Positions 8,470-17,787 of a stretch of 47,742 nt of DNA are shown piece after piece. The notes under the pieces are model-generated. The model was not told where the DNA came from, did not search any database, and worked only from the letters and a program-made list of their open reading frames with translations. Every line of letters starts with the position of its first letter. Within the stretch, counting starts at the first letter, position 1. A program made the translations under genes and the position numbers. Source of the DNA: DAIDHZ01 sp965370365 (GTDB taxonomy: Bacteria; Chlamydiota; Chlamydiia; Chlamydiales; SM23-39); NCBI GenBank assembly GCA_965370365.1, contig CBDUSP010000004.1:1-47742 (forward strand), given 5' to 3'.

Positions 8470-11400
8470 TTAAGTTTTTTTGGAGTAATTGTCAATTGTC
8501 TCCGTTACTTTGCCAAAGTACCAGTAGATTTCACTGAAAGAGGTTGGGCGAGAAAGAAGATCTTGGAACCTCCAAAAGACACCGCGTCTGCTTTCGTTTA
8601 AAAAGAGCATGCTAAGGTCAAATTGGGTAGAGAACTCTCTGCCAATTGTATTACGCGCTGCTAAAACAGGGATAAAGACGACGATTTGAATATTACAAAA
8701 TCCGCCAAGAATGTTCGTTGCCGTTCCACATCCAGTTGCAGGGTTATAAGAAGTAACTGGGGATGTAAACAAGACATCGAAATCGAGTTCATTGACTCCG
8801 GGGCCCCCATCGAGCATGCCATCTAAGAATCCAGTCAAAGTGAAGATAAATAGATCGTCAGAGGTTCCTCCCGTAATATTCGGGAAATTACTAAAGGAAG
8901 TTCCGTTAACAGTCCCTGAATTTACACCTGTAATGGTCCAGGTGGTGGTATTGGGCCCGAGGAGAGTGTTGTCTTGTCCTACAGCACCGACAACGTTTTG
9001 GATATTTGAGAAAGTTCCATCAACTCCGGGGGAGGTTGAAGTAGCGAGATCCACAGTAACGGGAGTTGTGTAAGCAGAAAGGTCGAGTGTGTTTGTGCCT
9101 CCGCTGCCACCATTGAGGTCCCCGGTGATTTTCACGCCATCAGCGAAGGCGAACGTGTCGTTGAGAGTTCCCCCTGTTAGATTGGCGAAATTGCTAAAGG
9201 AAGTTCCGCTAACGGTTCCTGTATCATCAGAGGTAATATTCCAATTAGAAGCGTTAGGTCCTAAAAATGAGTTTACTGTGCCTGCAGGACCGATAAAACT
9301 AGAGAGGTTAGAGAATCCGCCTCCTACTCCGGTGGCTGTCGAAGTGGCGACATTGACCGTGACCGCGGTGCTGTAAGCAGAAAGGTCGAGTGTGTTTGTG
9401 CCTCCGCTTCCTCCATTAAGGGCGCCGGTAATTCCCGCAGCATCTGAAAAGGTGAACGTATCGTTGGAGGTTCCTCCAGTAAGATTTTGGATGCTCGTAA
9501 ATGTAATGGTGGCTGAGTCAGTAAGTGTTCCCGCATTGGAACTAGTAATACCCCAGCTGTTTGTTCCACTTGAGACACTGAGGGAATTTGTTCCTGAAGC
9601 TGTTCCGGTGAGAGTATCTACAGTTGAATTCGCTGCGTTGAAGGTGAACGTAGCGTTGCGAGCTGCCAGCTCTCCGATGATTGAAGTTGTTGTTCCTGAA
9701 GAGAGACTTTGTCCCGAGGCGAGTGTAAATGCTCCATCACTTGCTCCTGTTGCGATTCTCAAATCAAGCGCTCCTGTTGATGTCGTCAAAGAATCATTGA
9801 CGCTCAAGCTACGCCCGTAAATAGAAACGGGTCGAGAAAAAGTCTGCGTTGAATCGAAGTCGATCACGTTATCAGGGGAGTCCGCAAGACTTCGACCAAA
9901 GGTAAGAGCTCCTCCTATGCTTAGATTTGCAATGCTTGTGTCATTAATCGATGTTGTTCCTGTTGCGGCACTGCCAATGCCGAACGTATCGGTTGCAACT
10001 TGAGGGCCCACTTGAAGGTCTCCGCCTGCTGTGACAGAAGCTGTAGCACTGATAGCTCCGCTGCTAAAAAGAGACAGCTTGTCAGCACCACCTGTGGCAA
10101 GCGCCCCGGAAACTGTAATGGGTCCCCCTCGAATTGTCACAGGGTCGTTGAAGGTATGTGCTTGAACATCCACGGCTCCTGTCCCGTCAGATTTTCCAAT
10201 TGTAATTGAAGAAAAACCATTTGTGATTTTCCCAAGTTCAGTAGTATCTAAATTGAGTGTTCCTGTAGCACCAGTTCCAAGGCCGATGGTTGTTGCGGCT
10301 GTTCGTGGCTGAATAATGAGGGCTCCTGAACTTGCAAGTTTGTCCCCTGTTCCAGAGATATTCATGGTATTGGCGTTAATCGTTATGTCGCCGCTTGTGG
10401 ATGATGCAAGAAGGGAGCCGTTCGTGTGTTGAACATCGACTGCCCCGTCTCCTGTAAGTATGATTGAACCGCTAGCAGTTGTTACAGCATTGATACTCGC
10501 AGTTACCTCAATTCCGTTTGAGGCGTTCCCTGTCCCCGTAATTGTAATGCTTCCTGTTCCAGAACTCGATATTGCCCGACCAATTCTAATCCCAACGCCC
10601 GGATCCATGGCAGTTGCTGTAATCTCAATATCCCCATTTGCGGAAGTAATTCCTCCTGCGGTGTGAAGATTAACCCCATGATTATTTGTTGTTCCTGTAT
10701 TCCCTGCGACAGAGATTGTGATTCCCGCGCTGCCAGTTGCAAAGATTGTGGCGGAGGAATTGATTCCCATGTTAGAAGCTCCTGAAGGAGACGAACTTGC
10801 AAGAGCAATTAAAGAGATATCTCCTCCAGATGAGGAGATGGTGACCGTGTTTAATTCCATGGAATCTGTAGCGCTCCCAGATCCCGCAGTTCCTGTTATT
10901 GTGAGGCTTCCTGATCCGGTTTGAGAGATTGTTCCCCCCGTAGATATGATCCCTTCATTCGCAGCTGTTCCGTTTCCTCCGAGTCCTATGATGGCGAGAT
11001 CCCCTGTTCCGGTACATTGAACATCCCCATTAGCATTGATCCGAAACCCCCGATTTCCAACTCCCCCAGAATTGCCCTTTCCTGTTGCTGTAATGGATAG
11101 GTTGCCAGCGCCTGTTGTTTCTACAGTGCCTGCAGATCCCGCAGGAGAAATGTGAACCCCAACGTTCGAACTCCCCGAATCTCCTCCCGTTCCCGTTAAG
11201 TTGATATTCCCATCTGCGCTAGTTAATGTTCCCGTAATGCTTATCCCATCATGCGTGGCGGCTGTGCCCCCAGTCGCAGTAAAGTCCATCGCTGTAAAGT
11301 TACCAGAGGCATTTTGACTAGTAAACGTAGCCCCGCTGTCGACTTGGATGTTGCGATCCGCTTCAATTGTTAGAGTCGTCGCTGTTGCCCAGGTAATGGC

Positions 11401-12783
11401 TGCCCCAGTATTAACTGTAACAGTCCCAACTCCAGTTGCTCCTCCTGAAGTTCGAATCGTTACATTATTTCCTCCCACTAAAGCCGTTTGAACATTATCA
11501 TCAGCGAGAGTTGCATTGCTTGCTGGCTCATAGAAATCTGTAGGAGGGCCTGCGGTTGTGGGAAATACGGGGGCGGAGGGTCCGGCTGAATTGATAATCG
11601 TGATATTGACAGGATCCAAAAGAAGCATTCCAGCTTTTCCAAAGGGAGCTTTTGTATCTACTTGTCCTTTGTAAGCAAGGCCAAAAGGAGAAGAAACCTC
11701 GATTAGCCCCCCATTTCCACTTATCTGACCTCCTCGCGCAGATGCGCTTCCCTCAAAATGGCAAACATGATCCCCCCAAAAGATGATCGTTCCCCCATCA
11801 CCTAAGAGGAGACTATCTGCTTTTACAGAAGCTCCCTTGTCTACGTATGTCACCTGAGCATTTTGGATATTTGGATTGCTCCCTTGATAATCTCCGCCAA
11901 CAAGAATTCTTCCTCCACCAAGATCCCCACTTGCATCGAGCATTGCACTTTCTTTGAGATGAACCTCGGACCCAAGCACATGGATGGTCCCTCCATTTGA
12001 AGCTGTCATTTGACCATCCACTTGTGTGGTCCCGTCGATTGCTTCTATGAATATATGTCCTTCTCTTTCAGTGACTTGGATGGTGCCGCCCATATTGATG
12101 GCAAGGGCGTGGGCATCGCCGCCTGACGCGATGAGCTCTGCTTGCACAGATTCAATTAAGCCTTCTTGAGAAAGAGATCCGTTACCCCTCACTAAAATGG
12201 CAATTCTGCGGTTTTCCTCCGGAACGAGCATCACTTCCGAGCCGACTCCAAGACCGGCAGTCCCATTTTTTGCTGAGATTGTCCCTTCGTTTACAACATC
12301 GTGTGCAATTAAAAAGACATCGCCTTTGAACGACTCAATAGCGCCTTGGTTAATGACTCCGGCTGTGTTTTCCCCGGAAAAAGTCATCTTTTCGCCACCT
12401 AAAAACTCTGCGTTAGAGAGGTTAAGGGCCGATGCAACAAAGCCGTTTGTTTGGATTTTCCCTTCGGGACCGATCAGGATGCCGTTTTGGTTGATGAGAT
12501 AAACCTGTCCGTTACTTTGAAGGGTACCGTGAATCTCAGATGGCCTGTTGCTGACAACGCGATTGAGAATAGAAGAAACCTCGCTTGGCTGTAAGATACG
12601 CGTGGTTTCACCATTGCTAATTGAAAAATCTTGCCAATCGATGATCGCTTTGTCAGATTTTTGGTGGATTGTGAGAGAGTTAGAGCTCCTTTCAAAAGAG
12701 CACGCTCCATGCGCAACCTTTTCTCCTTTAGGGGAGGCTATTAGAATAGCAGGAAGTAGAGGAAGGTAAAAAATCCAGCGCAT
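8470..12783 (-). CDS. Haemagglutinin-like two-partner exoprotein (TpsA)
   Basis: A 1437-aa protein with a signal peptide (MRWIFYLPLLPAILIAS) followed by the haemagglutination-activity (TPS) domain of filamentous-haemagglutinin-type exoproteins, about residues 30-150. The hallmark asparagine motif is present in variant form (NQNGILIG instead of NPNGI), and LNRVVSNRPSEIHGTL is typical. The rest is Gly/Thr/Ser/Asn-rich beta-helix sequence. Near the C-terminus, units of about 100 residues repeat (TGGTxNDTFxF, LNGGSGGTNTLDLSAY, FSN), visible in DNA at about 300-nt spacing near 8860, 9160 and 9460. The divergent partner transporter starts 47 nt away. Predicted to be secreted as an adhesin or surface filament. 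No release or toxin domain was recognised at the C-terminus. Confidence 0.92.
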   Translation of the reverse strand: MRWIFYLPLLPAILIASPKGEKVAHGACSFERSSNSLTIHQKSDKAIIDWQDFSISNGETTRILQPSEVSSILNRVVSNRPSEIHGTLQSNGQVYLINQNGILIGPEGKIQTNGFVASALNLSNAEFLGGEKMTFSGENTAGVINQGAIESFKGDVFLIAHDVVNEGTISAKNGTAGLGVGSEVMLVPEENRRIAILVRGNGSLSQEGLIESVQAELIASGGDAHALAINMGGTIQVTEREGHIFIEAIDGTTQVDGQMTASNGGTIHVLGSEVHLKESAMLDASGDLGGGRILVGGDYQGSNPNIQNAQVTYVDKGASVKADSLLLGDGGTIIFWGDHVCHFEGSASARGGQISGNGGLIEVSSPFGLAYKGQVDTKAPFGKAGMLLLDPVNITIINSAGPSAPVFPTTAGPPTDFYEPASNATLADDNVQTALVGGNNVTIRTSGGATGVGTVTVNTGAAITWATATTLTIEADRNIQVDSGATFTSQNASGNFTAMDFTATGGTAATHDGISITGTLTSADGNINLTGTGGDSGSSNVGVHISPAGSAGTVETTGAGNLSITATGKGNSGGVGNRGFRINANGDVQCTGTGDLAIIGLGGNGTAANEGIISTGGTISQTGSGSLTITGTAGSGSATDSMELNTVTISSSGGDISLIALASSSPSGASNMGINSSATIFATGSAGITISVAGNTGTTNNHGVNLHTAGGITSANGDIEITATAMDPGVGIRIGRAISSSGTGSITITGTGNASNGIEVTASINAVTTASGSIILTGDGAVDVQHTNGSLLASSTSGDITINANTMNISGTGDKLASSGALIIQPRTAATTIGLGTGATGTLNLDTTELGKITNGFSSITIGKSDGTGAVDVQAHTFNDPVTIRGGPITVSGALATGGADKLSLFSSGAISATASVTAGGDLQVGPQVATDTFGIGSAATGTTSINDTSIANLSIGGALTFGRSLADSPDNVIDFDSTQTFSRPVSIYGRSLSVNDSLTTSTGALDLRIATGASDGAFTLASGQSLSSGTTTSIIGELAARNATFTFNAANSTVDTLTGTASGTNSLSVSSGTNSWGITSSNAGTLTDSATITFTSIQNLTGGTSNDTFTFSDAAGITGALNGGSGGTNTLDLSAYSTAVTVNVATSTATGVGGGFSNLSSFIGPAGTVNSFLGPNASNWNITSDDTGTVSGTSFSNFANLTGGTLNDTFAFADGVKITGDLNGGSGGTNTLDLSAYTTPVTVDLATSTSPGVDGTFSNIQNVVGAVGQDNTLLGPNTTTWTITGVNSGTVNGTSFSNFPNITGGTSDDLFIFTLTGFLDGMLDGGPGVNELDFDVLFTSPVTSYNPATGCGTATNILGGFCNIQIVVFIPVLAARNTIGREFSTQFDLSMLFLNESRRGVFWRFQDLLSRPTSFSEIYWYFGKVTETIDNYSKKT
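8850..9480 (-). repeat. In-frame tandem repeats of about 100 codons in tpsA
   Basis: Three successive units of roughly 300 nt encode the same order of motifs: TGGTxNDTF, LNGGSGGTNTLDLSAY and GTSFSNF. The segment reading AAAGGTCGAGTGTGTTTGTG on the plus strand occurs near 9078 and again near 9381. Such repeats can recombine and change exoprotein length. Confidence 0.8.
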
Positions 12784-12830
12784 GCTTATTTATATACAAC
12801 AATTTTGAAATATTGCATAACGATTCTTCT

Positions 12831-14465
12831 ATGAAGCTTTCTTTAGTTTTCTTTTTTGCTGTAGTCCTGTCTTCTCCGTGTGTTGCGGAAGAACAGTCTC
12901 TCAGTGAAATCGTGATCGTTTTCAATAACGTAGAAGAATGCTCTCCCTTGTCCGTGAGTTTGGATGCGATTCAATGCTCAGATTGCATTCCTTACGAGCA
13001 CAAACTCGCAAAATATCTCCTGAAATTCTTATGCAATCCTGTAGATGATTTTGAAGAAATACGCCATGGCATCATCGATTTTTACAAAGACAAAGGATTT
13101 CCGTTTGTTGCTGTAAATTTCCCAACAGGTCAGAGAACGTTTTCTGGAAAACTTACTGCGCACCTTTTTGTCGCGCGCGTGGGTTCTGTGAAGGTTGAAG
13201 GGGCCAGATGGTTTTCAAAAAACCAGATCGCAAAAAGCCTTACGATGAAAACAGGGGATTTTATCAACACCTCTACCACTACCTCTGATCTTGCTTGGAT
13301 TAACAGCAATCCATTTAGGGATGCTCAAATGACATTTCAAAAAGGAGAGAAGGTAGGAGAGACAGATGTTTCCGTGATGGTGAAAGATAAGTTCCCTGTT
13401 CGTGTCTATGGCAGCTATATCAATACCGGAAACATCATTGCAGGTGATAGCAGATGGGTCGGCGGATTTAGCTGGGGAAATGCGTTTATGCTTGGCCACG
13501 AGCTTAACTACCAATTTATCTCAGCTGACAGTGCGAGTAAATGGTGGGCAAATGGAGTGAATTACACAGCTCCTCTTTCTTGGGGACATACGTTTAAGGC
13601 TTTTGGAAGCTATGCGAGTATAAAGCCGAATATCACAGATCCGAATATTTCGATTCCTCAGGAAAGACCCTTTGATCAAACAGGAAAAGGCTGGGTGATC
13701 GGGGGGCGCTACATCGTTCCTCTGCCTACGGTCGTTCATTACCTGCAAAATATTCTCGTTGGTTTTGATTTTAAGCGGACCAACAACTTTTTAAATTTTT
13801 CGCAAGCCCTTATCTTTGATAATTACATCGATGTAGACCAGTTTCTCCTAGGATACGATGGGAGGCTTGAAAAAAGCTGGGGAATGCTTGTTGTAGGGGC
13901 AACGCTTTATCTTAGCCCAGGAGGGATGTCGGCGTTTAATCAAAAGCGCTTTTTTGAAATCGAGCAACCAGGCGCAAGGGCAAACTATGTTTACTCAAGG
14001 ATAACGGCAGATGCGATTTTTTCTATGCCCAGATCTTTTTCCTGGGCGCTGAGCACGCTGTTTCAATGGTCGAGTGGAAAGCTTCTTCCAAGCGAGCAGC
14101 TCTCTTTAGGAGGGCGTGATTCCATCCGTGGATATCTTGAGAATGAGATTGTCTCGGATCGAGGTCTTTTGGTCAAAAATGAACTCAGATCTCCCACATT
14201 TCCTCTTTTCCTTAGAGGGAAGACCAAGGATCAATTACAATTGCTCGGGTTTGTGGATTTCGGATATGCCAACGACATCAATCAGAACATCTTGAGCGAT
14301 GAAAATAAAATCTTGGCATCTGCCGGGCCTGGAATTCGCTACCGAATCGAGGACTATGTCGTGTTTCGGCTCGATTACGGCATGCAGTTAAGACGCATCA
14401 GCAACAGGCTCTTTACAAGCGGACATTCTAATCAAATGAACATGAATTTGACCGTAGGGTTTTAG
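12831..14465 (+). CDS. TpsB-family outer-membrane transporter (ShlB/FhaC-like)
   Basis: A 544-aa Omp85-superfamily pore that secretes the TpsA partner across the outer membrane. A signal peptide (MKLSLVFFFAVVLSSPCVAEE) is followed by POTRA-like sequence around residues 40-190 and a C-terminal 16-strand barrel. The barrel contains the conserved loop-6 type segment SLGGRDSIRGYLENE (family motif VRGY/IRGY), and the last residues MNLTVGF end in Phe as expected. The ATG at 12831 gives a clean signal peptide; a TTG 18 nt upstream would add six residues. It is transcribed away from tpsA from a shared 47-nt spacer. Family assignment is strong, and pairing with tpsA follows from position. Confidence 0.92.
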   Translation: MKLSLVFFFAVVLSSPCVAEEQSLSEIVIVFNNVEECSPLSVSLDAIQCSDCIPYEHKLAKYLLKFLCNPVDDFEEIRHGIIDFYKDKGFPFVAVNFPTGQRTFSGKLTAHLFVARVGSVKVEGARWFSKNQIAKSLTMKTGDFINTSTTTSDLAWINSNPFRDAQMTFQKGEKVGETDVSVMVKDKFPVRVYGSYINTGNIIAGDSRWVGGFSWGNAFMLGHELNYQFISADSASKWWANGVNYTAPLSWGHTFKAFGSYASIKPNITDPNISIPQERPFDQTGKGWVIGGRYIVPLPTVVHYLQNILVGFDFKRTNNFLNFSQALIFDNYIDVDQFLLGYDGRLEKSWGMLVVGATLYLSPGGMSAFNQKRFFEIEQPGARANYVYSRITADAIFSMPRSFSWALSTLFQWSSGKLLPSEQLSLGGRDSIRGYLENEIVSDRGLLVKNELRSPTFPLFLRGKTKDQLQLLGFVDFGYANDINQNILSDENKILASAGPGIRYRIEDYVVFRLDYGMQLRRISNRLFTSGHSNQMNMNLTVGF

Positions 14466-14541
14466 TTGTAAGTGGCTTAGGCAATATATCCTTGGTTCTT
14501 GAGGATAATTTCTGTTTTCTATATGCTAGTTCCTTAAAATT

Positions 14542-15276
14542 ATGGAATTTATGGCAACGACTCTCACTGTTTCTCAAAAACAAAAAGACGATCTTCTTCA
14601 GTTTTTAAAGAAGAATCGTTCCTCTGACTTAGTGATGGCTTATCTTCACTTTGTCGAGAAAAAACATAAACTTAAACCTGTGCTCTTTCCAAAAGACAAG
14701 ACGATTTTTCAGAGTTTGGATGATCTCATTGAAACCTTGGAGTCGGAAGGGAAGCTCTGGAGAGAGACGGAAATCACGATCCAGTTTGGTCAGCAAAGCG
14801 TAAATGCAGAGACCAAGAAGATTTATATCTGCCCATTTACAGGGAAAGTCTTTGGGGATAATACACATCCAAATCCACAAGATGCGATTTATGATTGGGT
14901 TGCCAGGTGCAAAGAGAATACAGAGCGTGTTGGGGGACTCCCGGTAAAGAGGTTTTTTGTCTCTGAAGATCCAGAGGTGATTAAAAATTACATCACTGCG
15001 CGCAAATCTTCGGTCAAAAAGGTTGTTTATTCGTCTGCGATTACGGGGAGACTCTTTAACAGCAAAGCAGCTGTTGTCGAGTCCTTCAAAAGAAACAGCG
15101 TAAAGCTTCTGACACTTTTTGAAGTGCAAAACCAGAACCGGTACCAAATCGAAGAAGCCTTCCTTGCCTTTATCCAAGAACATTTGACTGAAGAGAAGAT
15201 TTCTCAGTTTGTAGAGGCACTTGCGGAATATCCTGAGTTTGAGACCTACTTGGGAAAATGGATCGAAGCAGAATAA
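14542..15276 (+). CDS. DUF2709 chlamydial conserved protein
   Basis: A 244-aa cytoplasmic protein that I recognise as the DUF2709 family, found in chlamydiae (CT538-like in Chlamydia trachomatis). It has no signal peptide or membrane segment. A CPFTGKVFGDNTHPNPQDAI segment lies near residue 95 and a Glu-rich helical tail near the C-terminus. An ATG at 14542 and a second at 14551 (preceded by GGA) are both possible starts. The 3' end overlaps tsaE by 19 nt, and the DUF2709-tsaE-exonuclease grouping matches the known chlamydial neighbourhood. Function is unknown. Confidence 0.88.
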   Translation: MEFMATTLTVSQKQKDDLLQFLKKNRSSDLVMAYLHFVEKKHKLKPVLFPKDKTIFQSLDDLIETLESEGKLWRETEITIQFGQQSVNAETKKIYICPFTGKVFGDNTHPNPQDAIYDWVARCKENTERVGGLPVKRFFVSEDPEVIKNYITARKSSVKKVVYSSAITGRLFNSKAAVVESFKRNSVKLLTLFEVQNQNRYQIEEAFLAFIQEHLTEEKISQFVEALAEYPEFETYLGKWIEAE

Positions 15277-15674
15277 TTCTCCTCTCACAAGAAGAGACGA
15301 TAGCTTTTGGAAAGCAATTGGCTCGAGATCTCCTTCCTGGGACCGTTCTTGCTCTTTCTGGAGACTTGGGGGCGGGAAAAACTACATTTGTACAGGGACT
15401 TGCCATTGGACTTGGAATTATGGATCCAGTGCAAAGCCCAACATTTGTCTATTGCAATCAGTACGCAGGGAAAATGCCTCTTTTTCATTTTGACTTATAT
15501 CGTTTGAAAGGAGAGGAGGACTTTTTGGGCCTCGGTTTTGAGGAGTATTTAGACGCAGGGGGTATTTGCGCGATCGAGTGGCCTGAGAGAATCCCTTCTT
15601 TACTTCCAAAAAATACGTGGTATCTATCTTTTTCTCACGATCGGGCGGGGAGAGTTCTTGAAATCATTAAATAA
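15258..15674 (+). CDS. tsaE: tRNA threonylcarbamoyladenosine ATPase TsaE
   Basis: A 138-aa P-loop ATPase that assists the TsaB/TsaD complex in making t6A at position 37 of ANN-decoding tRNAs. Walker A is GDLGAGKTTF near residues 35-44, and the family motifs VQSPTFVYCNQY, FHFDLYRL and GICAIEWPERI follow in order. Length is normal. The ATG at 15258 lies inside the end of the DUF2709 gene, and the 3' end overlaps the exonuclease gene by 17 nt, so the three form one translationally linked unit. Confidence 0.96.
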   Translation: MDRSRIILLSQEETIAFGKQLARDLLPGTVLALSGDLGAGKTTFVQGLAIGLGIMDPVQSPTFVYCNQYAGKMPLFHFDLYRLKGEEDFLGLGFEEYLDAGGICAIEWPERIPSLLPKNTWYLSFSHDRAGRVLEIIK

Positions 15675-16407
15675 AGAGGTCTTTGTTTGTTTAGACTGTG
15701 AGTCTACGGGGCTTGAGACAGATCAAGATCGAATCATAGAAATTGCAGTCGTTCTCTTCACGTTTGATAAAGTTATCGATCGGTTTGAAGCGCTTATCGA
15801 TCCCGAACGTCCGATTCCAAAAATCTCACAGGAGATTCATCATATCTCCAATGAGATGGTCCAAGGGAAACCAAAAATCAAAGAAGTTCTTCCCCATGTT
15901 TTACAAATGATCGCTGGGTATCCCTTAGTTGGCCACGGCATTGGTTTTGACATTGCGCTCATTGTTGCAGAGGCCAGAAGATGTCAGCTTCCCGCCCACA
16001 TTGAAAAGCAGCCCTATCTCGACACCTTGCGAATGGCGCGTCTTTATGGAGAAAGTCCCGTCAACTCTTTGCAAGAATTAAGAAAGCACTTTAATATCGA
16101 GCCTGAAGAAGCGCATCGCGCAATGAGCGATGTGATTGTAAATATTGAAGTTTTTAAGAAACTCTCAAGAGACTATAACTCGCTTGAGGCTTGGTTAAAG
16201 CGCCTTGCAAAACCGATTCAGCTCAAAGCGATGCCTCTTGGAAAACACAAGGGAAGAAAATTTGAAGAGCTCCCTCTTGAGTATCTTTATTGGGCGCAGA
16301 AGAAGGATTTTGATCAAGACCTTCTCTATTCCATTCGTCATGAGATAAAAAAACGAAAACAGAAACCAGGGTTTGGGCTTTCAGCTAGCCCGTTTGCGGA
16401 TTTATGA
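15658..16407 (+). CDS. DnaQ-like 3'-5' exonuclease
   Basis: A 249-aa DEDD-superfamily exonuclease. Exo I is visible as CLDCESTGLE (D13, E15), exo II as GHGIGFDIAL near residue 97, and exo III as HRAMSDV near residue 155, a DEDDh-type arrangement. A C-terminal extension carries the short MPLGKHKGRKFEELPLEYLYW module (DUF3820-like) seen in related nucleases. It could be a proofreading subunit or a repair or RNA-trimming enzyme; chlamydiae have a second DnaQ homologue in the same neighbourhood. TTG start at 15658, overlapping tsaE by 17 nt; the 3' end overlaps pgk by four bases (ATGA). Confidence 0.92.
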   Translation: MKSLNKEVFVCLDCESTGLETDQDRIIEIAVVLFTFDKVIDRFEALIDPERPIPKISQEIHHISNEMVQGKPKIKEVLPHVLQMIAGYPLVGHGIGFDIALIVAEARRCQLPAHIEKQPYLDTLRMARLYGESPVNSLQELRKHFNIEPEEAHRAMSDVIVNIEVFKKLSRDYNSLEAWLKRLAKPIQLKAMPLGKHKGRKFEELPLEYLYWAQKKDFDQDLLYSIRHEIKKRKQKPGFGLSASPFADL

Positions 16408-17588
16408 AAAAACTTGGAATAAAAGATCTTGATGTTCGAGGGAAGCGCATTTTACTTCGCGTGGATTTCAACGTGCCTATTGAAAAGCAAGGGAAGATTT
16501 CTGACGACTCGCGGATTGTGGCTTCTCTGCCAACGATTCAGTATCTTTTAGATCAGGGGGCATCTTTAGTTTTAATGAGTCATTTAGGAAGGCCTTCAGG
16601 GATAGATCCCTCCCTTTCTCTTGAGCCTTGCTCTACAAGACTGTCTTCTCTTCTTGGAAAAGAAGTTCTTATGGCTCCCGATTGCGTGGGCCCTTCCGTT
16701 GAAAAAATAGTGAACGAGCTCGAAATTGGTGAAATCGTCATGCTTGAAAACCTACGCTTTCATCCAGAAGAAGAGGAACCGGAGAGAGATCCTGGGTTTG
16801 TCTCTGCGCTCGCAGAGTTTGGAGATGCATACGTCAATGATGCTTTCGGCTCTGCACATAGAGCGCATGCATCGACAGCAATGCTTGCAAAACTTTTTCC
16901 TGGAAAGGCCGCTGCGGGTTTTTTAATGGAAAAGGAACTCGAAGCGCTTACCCCGTTGCTTCAGGATCCACCGAAGCCCTTTCATGCGATCGTAGGTGGC
17001 GCTAAGATTTCAAGCAAAGCGGGAGTGATTCATCATTTGCTTGGGGCTGTTGATGCTCTCTATATTGGGGGAGCGATGGCCATTCCATTTCTCAAAGCAA
17101 AGGGAATAGAAACGGGTGCCTCATCTGTCCAAGATTCCGATATTATTGACGCCAAAGAACTTCTTCTTAAGGCAAAAGTCCTTTATCTTCCGTTGGATGT
17201 TGTGATCGCAGACTCTTTTAAAGAAAATGCAGAAATAAAAATTGTTTCTACCAAAGAAGGGGTTCCTAAGGGATGGCAAATTATGGACATTGGTCCTCAG
17301 ACGATTAGCCACTGGTCAGATTCTTTGAAGAAGGCGCAGACAGTTTTTTGGAACGGCCCCCTTGGTGTTTTTGAAATGCCCCCCTTTGCTAAAGGAACGC
17401 GCGCGATTGCAGAATTTCTTGCGAACTCTTCTTCAAAGGTAACTGTTGGGGGAGGCGATTCAATCGCAGCCATTTGCCAAATGGGCTTAAAAGATCGCTT
17501 TACGCACCTTTCTACAGGGGGCGGTGCATCGCTAGAATTTCTTGAATATGGGCACTTGCCAGGTGTCGACGCTCTATCAAATTTTTGA
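16404..17588 (+). CDS. pgk: Phosphoglycerate kinase
   Basis: A 394-aa glycolytic enzyme that transfers phosphate from 1,3-bisphosphoglycerate to ADP. The N-terminal substrate-binding segment GKRILLRVDFNVP, the SHLGRP motif, the lysine of VGGAKISSK and the C-terminal nucleotide loop TVGGGDSIAA with STGGGASLEFLE are all present and intact. Length is typical. It starts in a four-base overlap with the exonuclease gene and is the last gene of this overlapping set. A G+C-rich hairpin follows about 140 nt downstream. Confidence 0.98.
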   Translation: MKKLGIKDLDVRGKRILLRVDFNVPIEKQGKISDDSRIVASLPTIQYLLDQGASLVLMSHLGRPSGIDPSLSLEPCSTRLSSLLGKEVLMAPDCVGPSVEKIVNELEIGEIVMLENLRFHPEEEEPERDPGFVSALAEFGDAYVNDAFGSAHRAHASTAMLAKLFPGKAAAGFLMEKELEALTPLLQDPPKPFHAIVGGAKISSKAGVIHHLLGAVDALYIGGAMAIPFLKAKGIETGASSVQDSDIIDAKELLLKAKVLYLPLDVVIADSFKENAEIKIVSTKEGVPKGWQIMDIGPQTISHWSDSLKKAQTVFWNGPLGVFEMPPFAKGTRAIAEFLANSSSKVTVGGGDSIAAICQMGLKDRFTHLSTGGGASLEFLEYGHLPGVDALSNF

Positions 17589-17728
17589 ATTGTGGCGTTC
17601 TTATTTGGCTGTTAATACTAAGCCACTTATGATCATTCAAATGCGGCGCTTTCCCTACCACCTAACTCCAAGTTTTGAGTTGATTTGGGTATACTAAAAA
17701 AGGCAAAGTGTGTCATGCTGGGGGTCAT

Positions 17729-17758
17729 AAGAGGGTGTCTCCTTAGGGAGACACCTCT
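17729..17758 (+). terminator. Stem-loop between pgk and npt1
   Basis: GGTGTCTCC (17734-17742) and GGAGACACC (17746-17754) form a perfect nine-pair stem with a three-base loop, extended by AGA/TCT across one bulge. It is followed by TAAAAAAG and not by a T-run. It lies 30 nt before the npt1 start codon. It may terminate pgk read-through or act as a leader structure for npt1. Confidence 0.5.
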
Positions 17759-17787
17759 AAAAAAGCTCCTCTGGGGGGAAGCAAATT

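Noticed and set aside
8792..9820. Val/Pro-rich plus-strand frames opposite tpsA
   Set aside because: Antisense shadows of the Gly/Thr/Asn-rich repeats of the exoprotein.
14629..15288. 219-codon minus-strand frame
   Set aside because: Antisense to the DUF2709 gene and without any recognisable motif or start signal.
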